From: Micrococcales bacterium
GTDB lineage: Bacteria; Actinomycetota; Actinomycetes; S36-B12; UBA10799
Reading direction: 5' to 3'
Assembly (NCBI GenBank): GCA_016719135.1
Contig: JADKAV010000002.1
Location: 186,001-250,000 of the forward strand
DNA length: 64,000 nt
Shown here: one piece after another, positions 17,623 to 25,723 of the stretch
How positions within the stretch are numbered: position 1 is the first letter of the stretch
How the letters are laid out: the number at the start of each line of letters is the position of its first letter
Made by a program: the position numbers and the translations under genes
Notes under the pieces: generated by a model
Databases searched by the model: none
What the model was told of the DNA's origin: nothing
The model's input: the letters and a program-made list of their open reading frames with translations, nothing else

Positions 17623-18240
17623 GTGCTCAAATCCGCCTACCGTGACGTTGTGGCGATCGATTCCTGGCGACTTCAACGTCGATGGCGGCGCATTCAGCGT
17701 CCTTTGGCCGCATCCCTGATCGTGGTGGGCGGACTCCTCGTGTGGGCTCAGCAGCAAGGTCCGAAACCCACTGTGGCCACGGTGGTGGCGACGGTCGACA
17801 TGCCTGCCGGACACATCGTCGGGTCCTCGGATGTGCAGGTCGTGGGATGGCCGGCCGAGGCTCACCCGGCCGCGGCGGCGAGTTCGCCGCAGACGCTGCT
17901 CGGGCGTCGGGCGACGGCACCCATCAGAGCTGGCGAACCCCTCACCGACCAGCGTGTGGTGGGACCGAGTGTCTTGGCGGGGGCTGGTCCCGGGCAAGTG
18001 GCCGTCGCTCTGAGCCCCGATCCGCTGACATCCTCAGGGGTGATCAGGCCAGGAGACCGCGTGAACCTGGTGGGCCAGACCGAGACCGGCCCCCGCACCC
18101 TCGTGCAGAACGCGTCCGTGCTCACTCTGACCGAGGAGTCCGGGACGGTCCTGGCAGTGCCGGGCACATCAGCGGCCGCGGTAATGCAGGCGGCCGCGAC
18201 GGATTCGATCGCGATGGTGCTGCTTGCCGACGACCAATAG
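17623..18240 (+). CDS. SAF domain protein (CpaB/RcpC-like)
   Basis: A 205-residue protein with one N-terminal membrane anchor (about residues 27-42, PLAASLIVVGGLLVWA) followed by an SAF domain: ATVDMPAGHIVGSSDVQVVGWP, then RRATAPIRAGEPLTDQRV. CpaB/RcpC proteins carry this domain in Flp/Tad pilus assembly, and it also occurs alone in many actinobacteria. No other pilus gene is in view, so a pilus role is not supported here. The GTG start has no clear ribosome-binding site, and internal GTGs are alternatives. The next gene, ferritin, starts about ten bases after its stop. Confidence 0.75.
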   Translation: MLKSAYRDVVAIDSWRLQRRWRRIQRPLAASLIVVGGLLVWAQQQGPKPTVATVVATVDMPAGHIVGSSDVQVVGWPAEAHPAAAASSPQTLLGRRATAPIRAGEPLTDQRVVGPSVLAGAGPGQVAVALSPDPLTSSGVIRPGDRVNLVGQTETGPRTLVQNASVLTLTEESGTVLAVPGTSAAAVMQAAATDSIAMVLLADDQ

Positions 18241-18250
18241 GGTGGACTGC

Positions 18251-18793
18251 GTGCCCCTCACAAGTGTCAACAGACTTCTGATCGAGCAGATCGAACACGA
18301 GTTCACCGCCTCGCAGCAGTACACGGCCTTCGCCGTCTGGTTCGACCAGCAAGCACTCCCACAGCTGGCCCAAAGGTTCTACGAGCAGGCTCTGGAGGAA
18401 CGCAACCACGCGATGATGATCGTGGCTTACTTGCTCGACCGGGACATCGACGTCACGTTGCCGGCGATTCCCGCACTCGCGCCGATCCCAGCCTCGGTGA
18501 CCGGCATCCTCGAGTTCTCCGTGGAACAGGAACAGGCGGTCACGCGCCAGTTCGAACAGATCATCGCCGCGGCCCGCAACGACCAGGATTACCTCGCCGA
18601 GCAGTTCACGCACTGGTTCCTCAAGGAGCAGGTGGAAGAGGTTTCCAGCATGTCGACGCTGCTGCAGGTGGCCACCCGGTGCGGTGACAACCTGATGCTG
18701 CTCGAGGACTACCTCGCTCGGGAGGTGCCCGACTCGGCGTCGGATCCCACGGCACCGCGAGCAGCGGGCGGCGCTGCGGCGTTGCTGGCCTGA
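18251..18793 (+). CDS. Ferritin (BfrB/Ftn type)
   Basis: Iron-storage ferritin that oxidises Fe(II) at a di-iron centre and stores it in a 24-mer shell. The 180-residue protein closely resembles mycobacterial BfrB. Helix A is IEQIEHEFTASQQYTAFAVW, helix B has LEERNHAMM with the bridging Glu and His ligands, and helix D carries FLKEQVEEVSSM. The C-terminal tail is Ala/Gly-rich, as in BfrB. I chose GTG at 18251 because the upstream in-frame extension overlaps the SAF gene. No IdeR-like box was seen just upstream; it may be co-transcribed with the SAF gene. Confidence 0.93.
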   Translation: MPLTSVNRLLIEQIEHEFTASQQYTAFAVWFDQQALPQLAQRFYEQALEERNHAMMIVAYLLDRDIDVTLPAIPALAPIPASVTGILEFSVEQEQAVTRQFEQIIAAARNDQDYLAEQFTHWFLKEQVEEVSSMSTLLQVATRCGDNLMLLEDYLAREVPDSASDPTAPRAAGGAAALLA

Positions 18794-18800
18794 CCTACCC

Positions 18801-18926
18801 TCAGTCCCGGTCGTGGTGAGGCGGTCGCGCCGCGAGTAGATCCGCGTCGGTGGATTCGTGTCCCCCGGACTCGTCCTGGGTTATCTGCGGGTCGAGGTCA
18901 ATCTCAAGGTTCAATTTGCGTGCCAC
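18801..18926 (-). CDS. Small hypothetical protein (41 aa)
   Basis: The gap between ferritin and the M14 peptidase contains a minus-strand frame starting GTG with product MARKLNLEIDLDPQITQDES... and ending HHDRD. The N-terminal alternation of hydrophobic and charged residues and the acidic, His-rich tail look protein-like, and the frame fills the gap between a convergent and a divergent neighbour. The upstream sequence CCCTGGCAAC is only a weak ribosome-binding site. I do not recognise a family. It may equally be chance. Confidence 0.3.
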   Translation of the reverse strand: MARKLNLEIDLDPQITQDESGGHESTDADLLAARPPHHDRD

Positions 18927-18990
18927 GTTGCCAGGGTACGTCGACTGCAGGGCACGGTCGTGAAGCGAGTCGCCGCCAAGTTACCCTCGA

Positions 18991-19821
18991 ATGGTGCGTC
19001 GGAGTGTTTCAACTGTCTGCTTGGCCGCCCTGATCGCGGGTCTTCCTGCGGCGACATGGGCCGATGACACGGTCCCAGACCCGACGCCAACGGCCGAACC
19101 CACCCCCACGCCCGAACCGACGGCTGAACCTGAACCGACGCCTGAACCGAGCAAACTCCCCCGACGGTTGGTGATCGGTGAGTCTCGCCGCGGCCTGCCG
19201 ATCGTGGCGAAGCGGCAGGGTCGTGCCGACGCCAAACGGGTCCTGCTGGTCCTTGGCCAAATGCACGGGGATGAACCCTATGGACGCTATGTAGTCGATC
19301 AGGTCCGCAAGCTCAAACCCCGCAAGAACACGGCGGTGTGGACGATCCGGACCATCAACCCCGACGGCGCCAAACTGCGCACCCGCCGCAACGCCAGTCG
19401 GGTGGACCTGAACCGGAACTTCCCGGACAACTGGCAGCCCGGCGATCCGGGGTCTTTGTTCTACGCAGGCCCGCGGCCCGCAAGCGAACCCGAGACCCGG
19501 GCGTTCATCGCCGGCGCCGAGCAGATCCAGCCGGATGCGGTGGTGTCATACCATCAACGCGCGAATGTGATCGATCGCGGGAGCCGCAAGAAGACACGCA
19601 AATGGGTAAAGCGCCTCAGCCGCGACCTTCGACTTCCGATCAGCCGGGTCTCCTGCGTCACCAAGTGCGTCGGCACGATGTCGGGCTGGTTCAACACGCA
19701 GTTCCGCGGCTGGGCCGTGACTGTGGAATTGCCCGCCCGGATCTCGGTGCCGCGGCAGAAGTCGATGGCCCGCGCGATGATCCGGTTGGCCCCGGACCTC
19801 AAACCCACCGCCAAGCGCTAG
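18991..19821 (+). CDS. Secreted M14-family zinc carboxypeptidase-like protein
   Basis: Exported metallopeptidase of the M14 (carboxypeptidase A/murein tetrapeptide amidase-like) fold, 276 residues. The start MVRRSVSTVCLAALIAGLPAATWAD is a Sec signal peptide. A Thr/Pro/Glu repeat linker follows (PTPTAEPTPTPEPTAEPEPT, about residues 30-50). The zinc ligands appear in GQMHGDEPYG (His and Glu) and VSYHQ (His). Substrate-binding NRNFPDN and the catalytic Glu in VTVELPAR are present. Two cysteines near CVTKC may form a disulfide. Peptidoglycan peptides are a plausible substrate but this is inference. Confidence 0.85.
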   Translation: MVRRSVSTVCLAALIAGLPAATWADDTVPDPTPTAEPTPTPEPTAEPEPTPEPSKLPRRLVIGESRRGLPIVAKRQGRADAKRVLLVLGQMHGDEPYGRYVVDQVRKLKPRKNTAVWTIRTINPDGAKLRTRRNASRVDLNRNFPDNWQPGDPGSLFYAGPRPASEPETRAFIAGAEQIQPDAVVSYHQRANVIDRGSRKKTRKWVKRLSRDLRLPISRVSCVTKCVGTMSGWFNTQFRGWAVTVELPARISVPRQKSMARAMIRLAPDLKPTAKR

Positions 19822-19828
19822 CCGTCTC

Positions 19829-19959
19829 CCATCAAATGGGGGCCGCGAAGGGGCCTCCGGCCCTGATTCTGCTGCAATATGGCTAAATTTTGTCCCTTTT
19901 GCGCATTTTCGACCACCAAAATCGGCGATCTTGCGCGTTCCGCGGCCCAGTTTTGATGG
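19829..19959. repeat. Long inverted repeat of the CCATCA...GGGGGCCGC family
   Basis: The left arm CCATCAAATGGGGGCCGCG (19829-19847) matches the right arm CGCGGCCCAGTTTTGATGG (19941-19959) with a few mismatches. The arms enclose ~93 bp of AT-richer sequence. They resemble the arms of the two shorter elements at 41922 and 42018. The repeat lies just after the M14 peptidase gene, in a gap (19822-20027) with no gene. Confidence 0.6.
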
Positions 19960-19981
19960 CGGCACCCAGCGCACACCACGA

Positions 19982-20018
19982 CGAAGCCCCCGGTGCGCAG
20001 TGCGAACCGGGGGCTTCG
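19982..20018 (-). terminator. Strong hairpin downstream of the 20028-20792 gene
   Basis: A perfect 13-bp stem, CGAAGCCCCCGGT/ACCGGGGGCTTCG, with an 11-nt loop, ten bases past the stop of the minus-strand oxygenase-like gene. No strong T run follows on that strand, as is common for GC-rich actinobacterial terminators. Confidence 0.7.
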
Positions 20019-20027
20019 AGTAGCAGA

Positions 20028-20792
20028 TCAGGCTTCGGACTTCACCGTGGTCGGGTCGTAGCCGTAGTAGGCCGTCCGGGCGTCGCGGCGCTCGTGGGCC
20101 TCGAGCTCGGCCTCCTTGGCGAACTCCGGGTCCAGGTCGATGTCATTGACGTGGAAGCGCGGGTTGTTCTCCCACAACCACTTCTCCAGCTCGGGGCCGG
20201 ACTCGAACGAGGTGATGAGGCAGTAGCGGGGCTCGTCGCCGCCGTGCCACACGGAGTGCCACAGGCGCTCGGAGTCCACCAGGAGCTGGGCACCGGCCGG
20301 AAGGTTGATCCGGACCTCGGTGCTGGGGTCGTTGATGTCCTCACGCAGGACCATGTAGGTGTCCTTGTCGTCGGTCAGGTTCATGAAGCAGCGAACGACC
20401 CAGCCATCGCCATCGGGGTTGAGGCGGTTGTTGTCGTCCTCGTGGGAGTTGTACAGGGCGTCGGCGTAGGAGTTCGGCTGCAGTTCGATGACGCGGCAGC
20501 GGCCGACGTTGGCGCCGGATTCCAGCGCGCGCTTGACCAGGGTCGGGGCTTTCTCGACCTGGCTGTCGATCCACACGCCATCCTTGTCGGGCTTGGGCGG
20601 GTCGAAGTGCCAGAAGCCGTTGCACTCGATCTCGCCGTAGGCGCTGGCCAGTGGCGCGAAGCGGGTGTCGCCGCCGGACTTCCAGTCGACGTATTCCAGT
20701 GACAGCCATTCCTGCGGGTCGATCGGGTCGCCGTACATGTCGAGGACCGCGTATCCGGTCTCCTCGAGCATCGGGAGTTTGTAATGGGCCAT
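20028..20792 (-). CDS. Putative Fe(II)/2-oxoglutarate-dependent dioxygenase, Asp/Asn beta-hydroxylase-like
   Basis: A 254-residue soluble protein starting MAHYKLPMLEE, with GGAGG six bases upstream. It carries a plausible 2OG-oxygenase facial triad: His117-x-Asp119 in NSHEDDN, a distal His179 in SERLWHSVWH, and Arg189 in GDEPRYCLITS as 2-oxoglutarate anchor. The segment LLVDSERLWHSVWHGGDEPR resembles the D-S-x-H-x-V-x-N-x-G-x-x-R region of aspartyl/asparaginyl beta-hydroxylases. No membrane segments or signal peptide are present. It is monocistronic with a strong terminator behind it. The substrate is unknown, and a cupin of other function cannot be excluded. Confidence 0.55.
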   Translation of the reverse strand: MAHYKLPMLEETGYAVLDMYGDPIDPQEWLSLEYVDWKSGGDTRFAPLASAYGEIECNGFWHFDPPKPDKDGVWIDSQVEKAPTLVKRALESGANVGRCRVIELQPNSYADALYNSHEDDNNRLNPDGDGWVVRCFMNLTDDKDTYMVLREDINDPSTEVRINLPAGAQLLVDSERLWHSVWHGGDEPRYCLITSFESGPELEKWLWENNPRFHVNDIDLDPEFAKEAELEAHERRDARTAYYGYDPTTVKSEA

Positions 20793-20978
20793 GGGACCTC
20801 CAGAAGTTCTTGTGCCACATCGGTGCAGTGGCTTTCGTCCTATCATCCCCTACTCCGCCGCCATTTACGCGTGGCCTGCGTCACATGTCGCACCCGTGCT
20901 CACCCGCGGATACTTCCATCGTTCCGGGACGCTGCAGGGCGGCGCGCGGCATAGTGGAATTGCGCGAAGGAGGTCGAG

Positions 20979-21933
20979 GTGTCCCTCTCACCGGTTCCGG
21001 ACGTCCAGTCGATGACCATCCACGGCCACCGACGCGCCTTCGTCAGGGTCGGCCGCGGCCCCGCCCTGGTGCTGCTGCACGGGATCGGTTGCGACCACCG
21101 GACCTGGATCCCCGTGCTGCGCCCGCTGAGTCGCCATTTCACCGTGATCGCCCCGGATCTACTGGGACACGGGCAGTCTGACGCCCCGCGCGCCGACTAC
21201 AGCATCGGCGGATACGCCAACGGCGTGCGCGACCTGCTGGCCCTCAACGGCATCACATCCGCGACGGTCGTTGGCCACAGTCTCGGTGGCGGCATCGCGA
21301 TGCAGTTCGCCTACCAGTTCCCGCAGAGCACCCAGCGACTGGTCATCGTGGGATCCGGTGGCCTGGGACGGACCGTCAACCCCCTGCTGCGCGCGATGAC
21401 CCTGCCCGGCGGGAGCACCGCGCTGAAGGCCGTCGCCCAACCGCCCGTCCGGATTCCAGCTGCTGCGGCCATGCGGGCGCTGCATTCGTTGGGCGCCCCC
21501 GGCGCAATCGACTTCGCGGGCTTGGCGCAGGTCTACGACTCCCTGGGCGACCGCGGGCGGCGCCGGGCCTTCCACCACGTGCTGCGGGCCGCGGTCGACT
21601 GGCGTGGACAGGTCATCATGCTGACCGCGCGTACGCCTGGCCGAGTCCATGCCCAGCCTGATCGTGTGGGGCGAGCAGGACACCGTGATACCGGTCAAGC
21701 ACGCTTACGCGGCCCACGCGGTTCTGCCAGGTTCGCAGTTGGAGATCATCCCGCACGCCGGGCACTTCCCGCACGAGGACGACCCGGAGCACTTCGCCGC
21801 CGCGCTCATCGACTTCATCCTCGACACCAAACCCGCCACGTACGACGGCCGCGGCTGGGTGAAAGCCCTGGCCAATGGTCCCCGTCCGCGCAAGTTCTGG
21901 GCGTCGGCGCGTCCCGAGGCCCAGGAGCAGTGA
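20979..21933 (+). pseudogene. Alpha/beta hydrolase, frameshifted
   Basis: The N-terminal frame (GTG 20979 to about 21625) encodes an alpha/beta hydrolase: LVLLHGIGCDHRTW (oxyanion region), the nucleophile elbow VVGHSLGGG (Ser) and DLLGHGQSD. Near 21625 the frame is lost. The C-terminal part continues in another frame with RLAESMPSLIVWGEQD (the acid Asp) and PHAGHFPHEDDPE (the catalytic His), ending at 21933. Total length is one base more than a multiple of three, so one base is surplus or two are missing around ATGCTGACCGCGCGTACG. A strong AAGGAGGT precedes the start. It is either a recent pseudogene or a sequence error. Confidence 0.8.
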
Positions 21934-22313
21934 CCACCGCCTGGGATGCCGAACTCGTCGCAGCCGCCCAAACCACGATCGACGCCGCCGGTGACGGAAG
22001 GCTGCACACCGTGGCCGCAGCGGTGCGTGACACAGCCGGTGGCGTGCACACGGGGATCAACCTGTTCCACTTCACCGGGGGTCCGTGTGCGGAGCTGGTC
22101 GCGCTGGCCACCGCGACCAAGACCAGCAGCCGTCCGCTGAGCCTGATCGTCGCGGTGGGCGATGCCGGACGTGGGGTTCTGCCGCCGTGCGGACGCTGCC
22201 GTCAGGTCATGCTCGACCTGCATCCAGACATCCAGGTCATGCTCGCCGATGGTTCGGTAGGTGCCATATCGGACCTGTTGCCCGTGTCCTACCAATGGCG
22301 TGAAGGAAGCTGA
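21930..22313 (+). CDS. Cytidine deaminase-family protein
   Basis: A 127-residue zinc-dependent deaminase fold. It contains the catalytic GGPCAELVAL (Cys zinc ligand plus catalytic Glu) and LPPCGRCRQVMLDLHP (two more Cys ligands), so the zinc site is of the three-Cys tetrameric cytidine deaminase/blasticidin-S deaminase type. Its GTG overlaps the stop of the preceding hydrolase (GTGA), so it is translationally coupled to the intact downstream frame of that gene. The N-terminus TTAWDAELVAAAQTTIDA is usual for the family. Substrate could be cytidine or a related nucleoside. Confidence 0.83.
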   Translation: MTTAWDAELVAAAQTTIDAAGDGRLHTVAAAVRDTAGGVHTGINLFHFTGGPCAELVALATATKTSSRPLSLIVAVGDAGRGVLPPCGRCRQVMLDLHPDIQVMLADGSVGAISDLLPVSYQWREGS

Positions 22314-22334
22314 TCGCATCCGGGCTGCCAGAGC

Positions 22335-23585
22335 TCACGCCTCGAACAGCGCCTGGCCGATGTATCCGCCCTCGGCCACGCCCGGCGGAACCGCAAACAC
22401 CGCCGAACCGGTGTGCCGGATGTACTCGTTCAAGGTGTCGCTGCGGGCCAGCATCTGCTGCACTGGCAGGAACGAAGTACGGACGTCTCGCTGGTAGGCC
22501 AGGAAGAACAGCCCCGCGTCCAACCTGCCCAACCCGTCGCTGCCGTCGGTGTAGTTGTAACCGCGGCGCAGCATCCGCACCCCGCCGTGCCGCGACGGGT
22601 GGGCCAGGCGCATGTGTGAATCCATCGCGATCAGCGGAACATCATCGCGGCCCATTGCGCCGAAATCCGGCTCGGTGAACTCGTCACCGCCGGACAGGGG
22701 CGCACCATCAACTTTGGTCCGGCCGAAGATGGCCTCCTGCTCGCGCAGGCTCGTGCGGTCCCAGGTCTCGATCGTCATTCGGATCCGGCGAGCCACACCA
22801 AACGTCCCGCCGACCATCCACTGCGGTCCATCGGCTGGCTGCACCCACACCGAGGTGTTCGCGTCCGGGTCCTCCGCTTTCACATTCGCCGTTCCGTCCT
22901 TGAAACCGAAGAGGTTGCGCGGCGTGGCCTGCGCCGCAGAGGTGGAGGATGTGCGGCCGAAACCGAGCTGCGACCAGCGAACCGTCGCGGTCCCGAAACC
23001 TAGTCGCGCGAGGTTGCGCACCGCATGTACTGCGACCTGTGGATCGTTGGCACAGGCCTGCACGTAGATGTCGCCCCCGGTCCGGGCCGGGTCAAGGGTG
23101 TCACCGGGGAACGTGGGGAGCTCGATCAACCCGGCAGGAAGGTGTCCCGCCAGTCCGAAGCGGTCGCCGCCGGATGAATCCGTGAACAGGCTGCGGCCGA
23201 AGCCGATGGTGACGGTCAAGCCGGACGGTGGCAGGCCCAGCGCTTCGCCGGTGTCCTGGGGCGGGGCGTCGTAGGGGCCGGCGGTGGCACCGAACTCGCC
23301 CACCTCGAGGCCCGCCGTCATGGCTGCCGCCGCGTCGGTCCACGCACGCAGCATCCGGATCACGTCGTCGCGGCGTTCGGTGGTCAGGTCGAACGCCGCG
23401 AAATGCAACCGGTCCTGCGCAGGGGTGAGGATTCCTGCCTGGTGCGATCCGAAGAAGGGTACGGCGTCGGCCAGTGCGTCGGCCTGGTCCCGGCTGACCG
23501 CCACGGCAGCCGTCGCACCCACCGCGGCAGTCGCTGCGCCGGCCCCGATCAGACCCAGGAAGCGCCGTCGGCTGACTGCGCTCAT
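22335..23585 (-). CDS. efeB: Iron uptake deferrochelatase/Dyp-type peroxidase EfeB
   Basis: EfeB is a Tat-exported heme peroxidase acting with EfeO in the Efe iron-uptake system. The 416-residue protein has a twin-arginine signal (SRRRFLGLIGAGAA, residues 5-18). It has the Dyp signature NLFGFKDGTAN with catalytic Asp, the proximal-heme HPSRHGGVRMLRRGYNY region and FFLAYQRDVRTSFLPVQ near the C-terminus. ATG overlaps the efeO stop (ATGA), so efeO-efeB is one operon, controlled from the iron box upstream of efeO. The permease efeU is not adjacent. Confidence 0.93.
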   Translation of the reverse strand: MSAVSRRRFLGLIGAGAATAAVGATAAVAVSRDQADALADAVPFFGSHQAGILTPAQDRLHFAAFDLTTERRDDVIRMLRAWTDAAAAMTAGLEVGEFGATAGPYDAPPQDTGEALGLPPSGLTVTIGFGRSLFTDSSGGDRFGLAGHLPAGLIELPTFPGDTLDPARTGGDIYVQACANDPQVAVHAVRNLARLGFGTATVRWSQLGFGRTSSTSAAQATPRNLFGFKDGTANVKAEDPDANTSVWVQPADGPQWMVGGTFGVARRIRMTIETWDRTSLREQEAIFGRTKVDGAPLSGGDEFTEPDFGAMGRDDVPLIAMDSHMRLAHPSRHGGVRMLRRGYNYTDGSDGLGRLDAGLFFLAYQRDVRTSFLPVQQMLARSDTLNEYIRHTGSAVFAVPPGVAEGGYIGQALFEA

Positions 23586-24727
23586 GTCACAACGGTCGCG
23601 GTGAGCTGCGACAGCGGTTCGGCCAGCGCGTCAACCGACGCCGCGAGTCGCTTCACCTGATTGGGGGACAGGTCGGTGTACAGCACGAAGCCGTCACCCT
23701 TGCGGTGCTGGTCCAGTGCTGCCTGAACGTCGTCGAAACGCGACTCGAGCATCTGCGCAAGCTCGGGGTCCTTGCCCTGCACCACCGGTGCGAGCGCATC
23801 GAAGGCCACCCGCGCCCCGTCCACATTGGCCTGAAAGTCCCACAGGTCGGTGTGCGACCAGGCTTCCTCCTCGCCGGTCACCTTGCCCGTCGCCACCTCG
23901 TCGAGCAGTTCCTTGGCGCCGTTGCCGAGCTGGTCGGCCCGATAAGTCTGATCCGCGACCCTCGACAGCAACGTGGCGGTGTCTGCGACCAGCAGTTTGC
24001 TGATCTTCTGACGCTGCGCCGGCGACATGGGCCGGTAGTCCACCGGCGGCCAGAGGTCCTTCTCGATGCGGTGCCAGCCCGTCCAGTCCTGACCCTCTTC
24101 GAGGTCCGCCTCGCGCAGATCGAGCTTGGGATCGAGGTCCCCGAAGGACTCCGCGACCGGTTCGATGCGTTCCCAGTGCATACGGGTGGGGGCGTACAAC
24201 GCGCGTGCGCGGTCATCGTCGCCGGCCAGGTATGCCTCGACGAAATCATCGGTGTCCGCTACAAGTTGCTCAGCCTGATCCTTGACGTAGAAGGCGTAGG
24301 TGTCCGCTGCCTGCTGAATCTGCTCGGCGAACTGTCCCGTTGCAGCCAAATCGGCACCAGAGTCCGTGATGGTGAACTCCGCCCGGATGCCATCGCCGGT
24401 CATTCCGGGTTTGCACGCGGTGAGATATTTTCCCGGGGGAACAGCAAGTACGAGGTCTCGGCGCAGACCCGGTCCGATGTTCTCCACCTCGCCGAGGATG
24501 CGCAGCCCGTCCTCTGCCAGCAGGTAGAACTCGGTGACCTGCGCGCCGGCGTTGGTCACGTTGAACGTGAGCGTGCCGGACGGCGCCTGGCCGGAGGAGA
24601 CCTCGCAGGCCGTGTCACTGCTGGTGACCGCGATGGCGTTGTCGGCGGTGGTCTCATTGGAGGTGCAACCGGCCAGGGCAACCAGCGCGCCCGCCGTCAA
24701 AACGCCGGGCAGGCTTGCACCCTTCAC
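23582..24727 (-). CDS. efeO: Iron uptake lipoprotein EfeO (peptidase M75-like)
   Basis: EfeO is the periplasmic iron-binding component of the EfeUOB system. I start it at GTG 24727, which puts a lipoprotein signal with lipobox LAGC about 20 residues in. An N-terminal cupredoxin-like domain follows (GTLTFNVTNAGAQVTEFYLL; VPPGKYLTACKPGM), then the M75 helical domain with RMHWERIEPVAE and GWHRIEKDLW (the HxxE-type iron site). The protein is 381 residues. It is the promoter-proximal gene of efeOB, and an IdeR/DtxR-type box lies 72 bases upstream of this start. Confidence 0.92.
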   Translation of the reverse strand: MKGASLPGVLTAGALVALAGCTSNETTADNAIAVTSSDTACEVSSGQAPSGTLTFNVTNAGAQVTEFYLLAEDGLRILGEVENIGPGLRRDLVLAVPPGKYLTACKPGMTGDGIRAEFTITDSGADLAATGQFAEQIQQAADTYAFYVKDQAEQLVADTDDFVEAYLAGDDDRARALYAPTRMHWERIEPVAESFGDLDPKLDLREADLEEGQDWTGWHRIEKDLWPPVDYRPMSPAQRQKISKLLVADTATLLSRVADQTYRADQLGNGAKELLDEVATGKVTGEEEAWSHTDLWDFQANVDGARVAFDALAPVVQGKDPELAQMLESRFDDVQAALDQHRKGDGFVLYTDLSPNQVKRLAASVDALAEPLSQLTATVVT

Positions 24728-24798
24728 ACGATCACGACCAGCGCAGCGTGAAGACCCTGACGCAGACCAACTGCAAAGTTCGACATTCCACCCTCTTC

Positions 24799-24817
24799 TT
24801 AGGTTAGGCAACCCTAA
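24799..24817 (-). promoter_or_regulatory. IdeR/DtxR iron box upstream of efeO
   Basis: TTAGGTTAGGCAACCCTAA matches the actinobacterial IdeR consensus TTAGGTTAGSCTAACCTAA at 17 of 19 positions and is nearly palindromic. It lies 72-90 bases upstream of the efeO start, where IdeR with Fe(II) would repress. Divergent control of the plus-strand tRNA-Arg is unlikely. Confidence 0.85.
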
Positions 24818-24951
24818 CTACTCTAGAGGTCGCGGAAGTGTCGCCGTCAAGACCCTGGCCCGGGAGGTTCCGAACGAATCGCACGCGCCGCCCAACGGGA
24901 CGGACCGGTCATGGGGGATACTCATTCCTGGGTCCGCAGAGGCGGCCCTGC

Positions 24952-25024
24952 GCCCCCGTAGCTCAGGGGATAGAGCAGTGGTTTCCTAAACCATTTGTCG
25001 GAGGTTCGAATCCTCTCGGGGGCA
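24952..25024 (+). tRNA. tRNA-Arg (anticodon CCU)
   Basis: A 73-nt cloverleaf. The acceptor stem is GCCCCCG/CGGGGGC, the D arm GCTC..GAGC, the anticodon stem GTGGT/ACCAT with loop TTCCTAA (anticodon CCT, reading AGG), and the T arm GGAGG-TTCGAAT-CCTCT. The discriminator is A and CCA is not encoded. Confidence 0.96.
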
Positions 25025-25114
25025 CGTGCCGTCGGCGGACCGCAAGGTCCGTCGAGGACACGGCCCCGCCCAAGACCCCTGACGCCTCGGGCAAATGTCT
25101 GCAAGGCTTGCCCC

Positions 25115-25723
25115 ATGAAGACGGTGTTCTGGCTGTTCGCCGGCTTCTGGGCCCTCATATTCGTGGCCGGATCCCTCAACCCGGGCTACCGCCACTACCG
25201 CGAACACGTCAGTCTGCTGGCCGCCCAGGGCAGTCGGTACGCCTGGATCACGATCCTCGCCATCGCTTTGACCGCGCTGGCGCAATGGGTCGCGGCCAAG
25301 CACTTCTGGGAGGTCAACCGGGTGGTGGCCTACCTCTTGCTGGTCGCAGGGTTCGCCCTGCTGACAGTCGCCGTCTTCCGGGTTCCGTGCCCTGAGAATG
25401 CCCGTTACTGCACTTTTGTCGAGGACCACACAACCTCGGAGACGCTCCACGCCGCCGGAGTGGTCGCCTACGCGATCGTGACCATGGCGGCCATGGTGAT
25501 CCTGGGGATCACGGCCTTGACCCGCGGACACCACAGTCTGGTCGGAGTTCCCGGCCTGATCGCGTCGGTGATCTTCGCGCTCACGTTCAGCGGGCTGCTG
25601 CTGTTCCCCGCCGGCCTGGCGCAACGCACATGGATAGCGGTCGGTCAGATCTGGCTGGTCGCCGCGGTATTCGAGGCGCAACTGCACCGGGAGCGTTTGG
25701 CCGGCGCCCAGCGGACGGGTTAG
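25115..25723 (+). CDS. DUF998-like integral membrane protein
   Basis: A 202-residue protein with about six predicted transmembrane helices. It starts MKTVFWLFAGFWALIF, and the first extracytoplasmic loop GSLNPGYRHYREHVSLLAAQGS resembles the DUF998 pattern (NP-x-Y-x(n)-H-x-S-x-L). A loop CPENARYCTFVEDHTTSETLHAAG carries two cysteines and a His/Asp-rich patch. Start ATG 25115 is chosen because upstream in-frame sequence runs into tRNA-Arg. The gene ends four bases inside the convergent cupin gene. Function unknown. Confidence 0.7.
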   Translation: MKTVFWLFAGFWALIFVAGSLNPGYRHYREHVSLLAAQGSRYAWITILAIALTALAQWVAAKHFWEVNRVVAYLLLVAGFALLTVAVFRVPCPENARYCTFVEDHTTSETLHAAGVVAYAIVTMAAMVILGITALTRGHHSLVGVPGLIASVIFALTFSGLLLFPAGLAQRTWIAVGQIWLVAAVFEAQLHRERLAGAQRTG

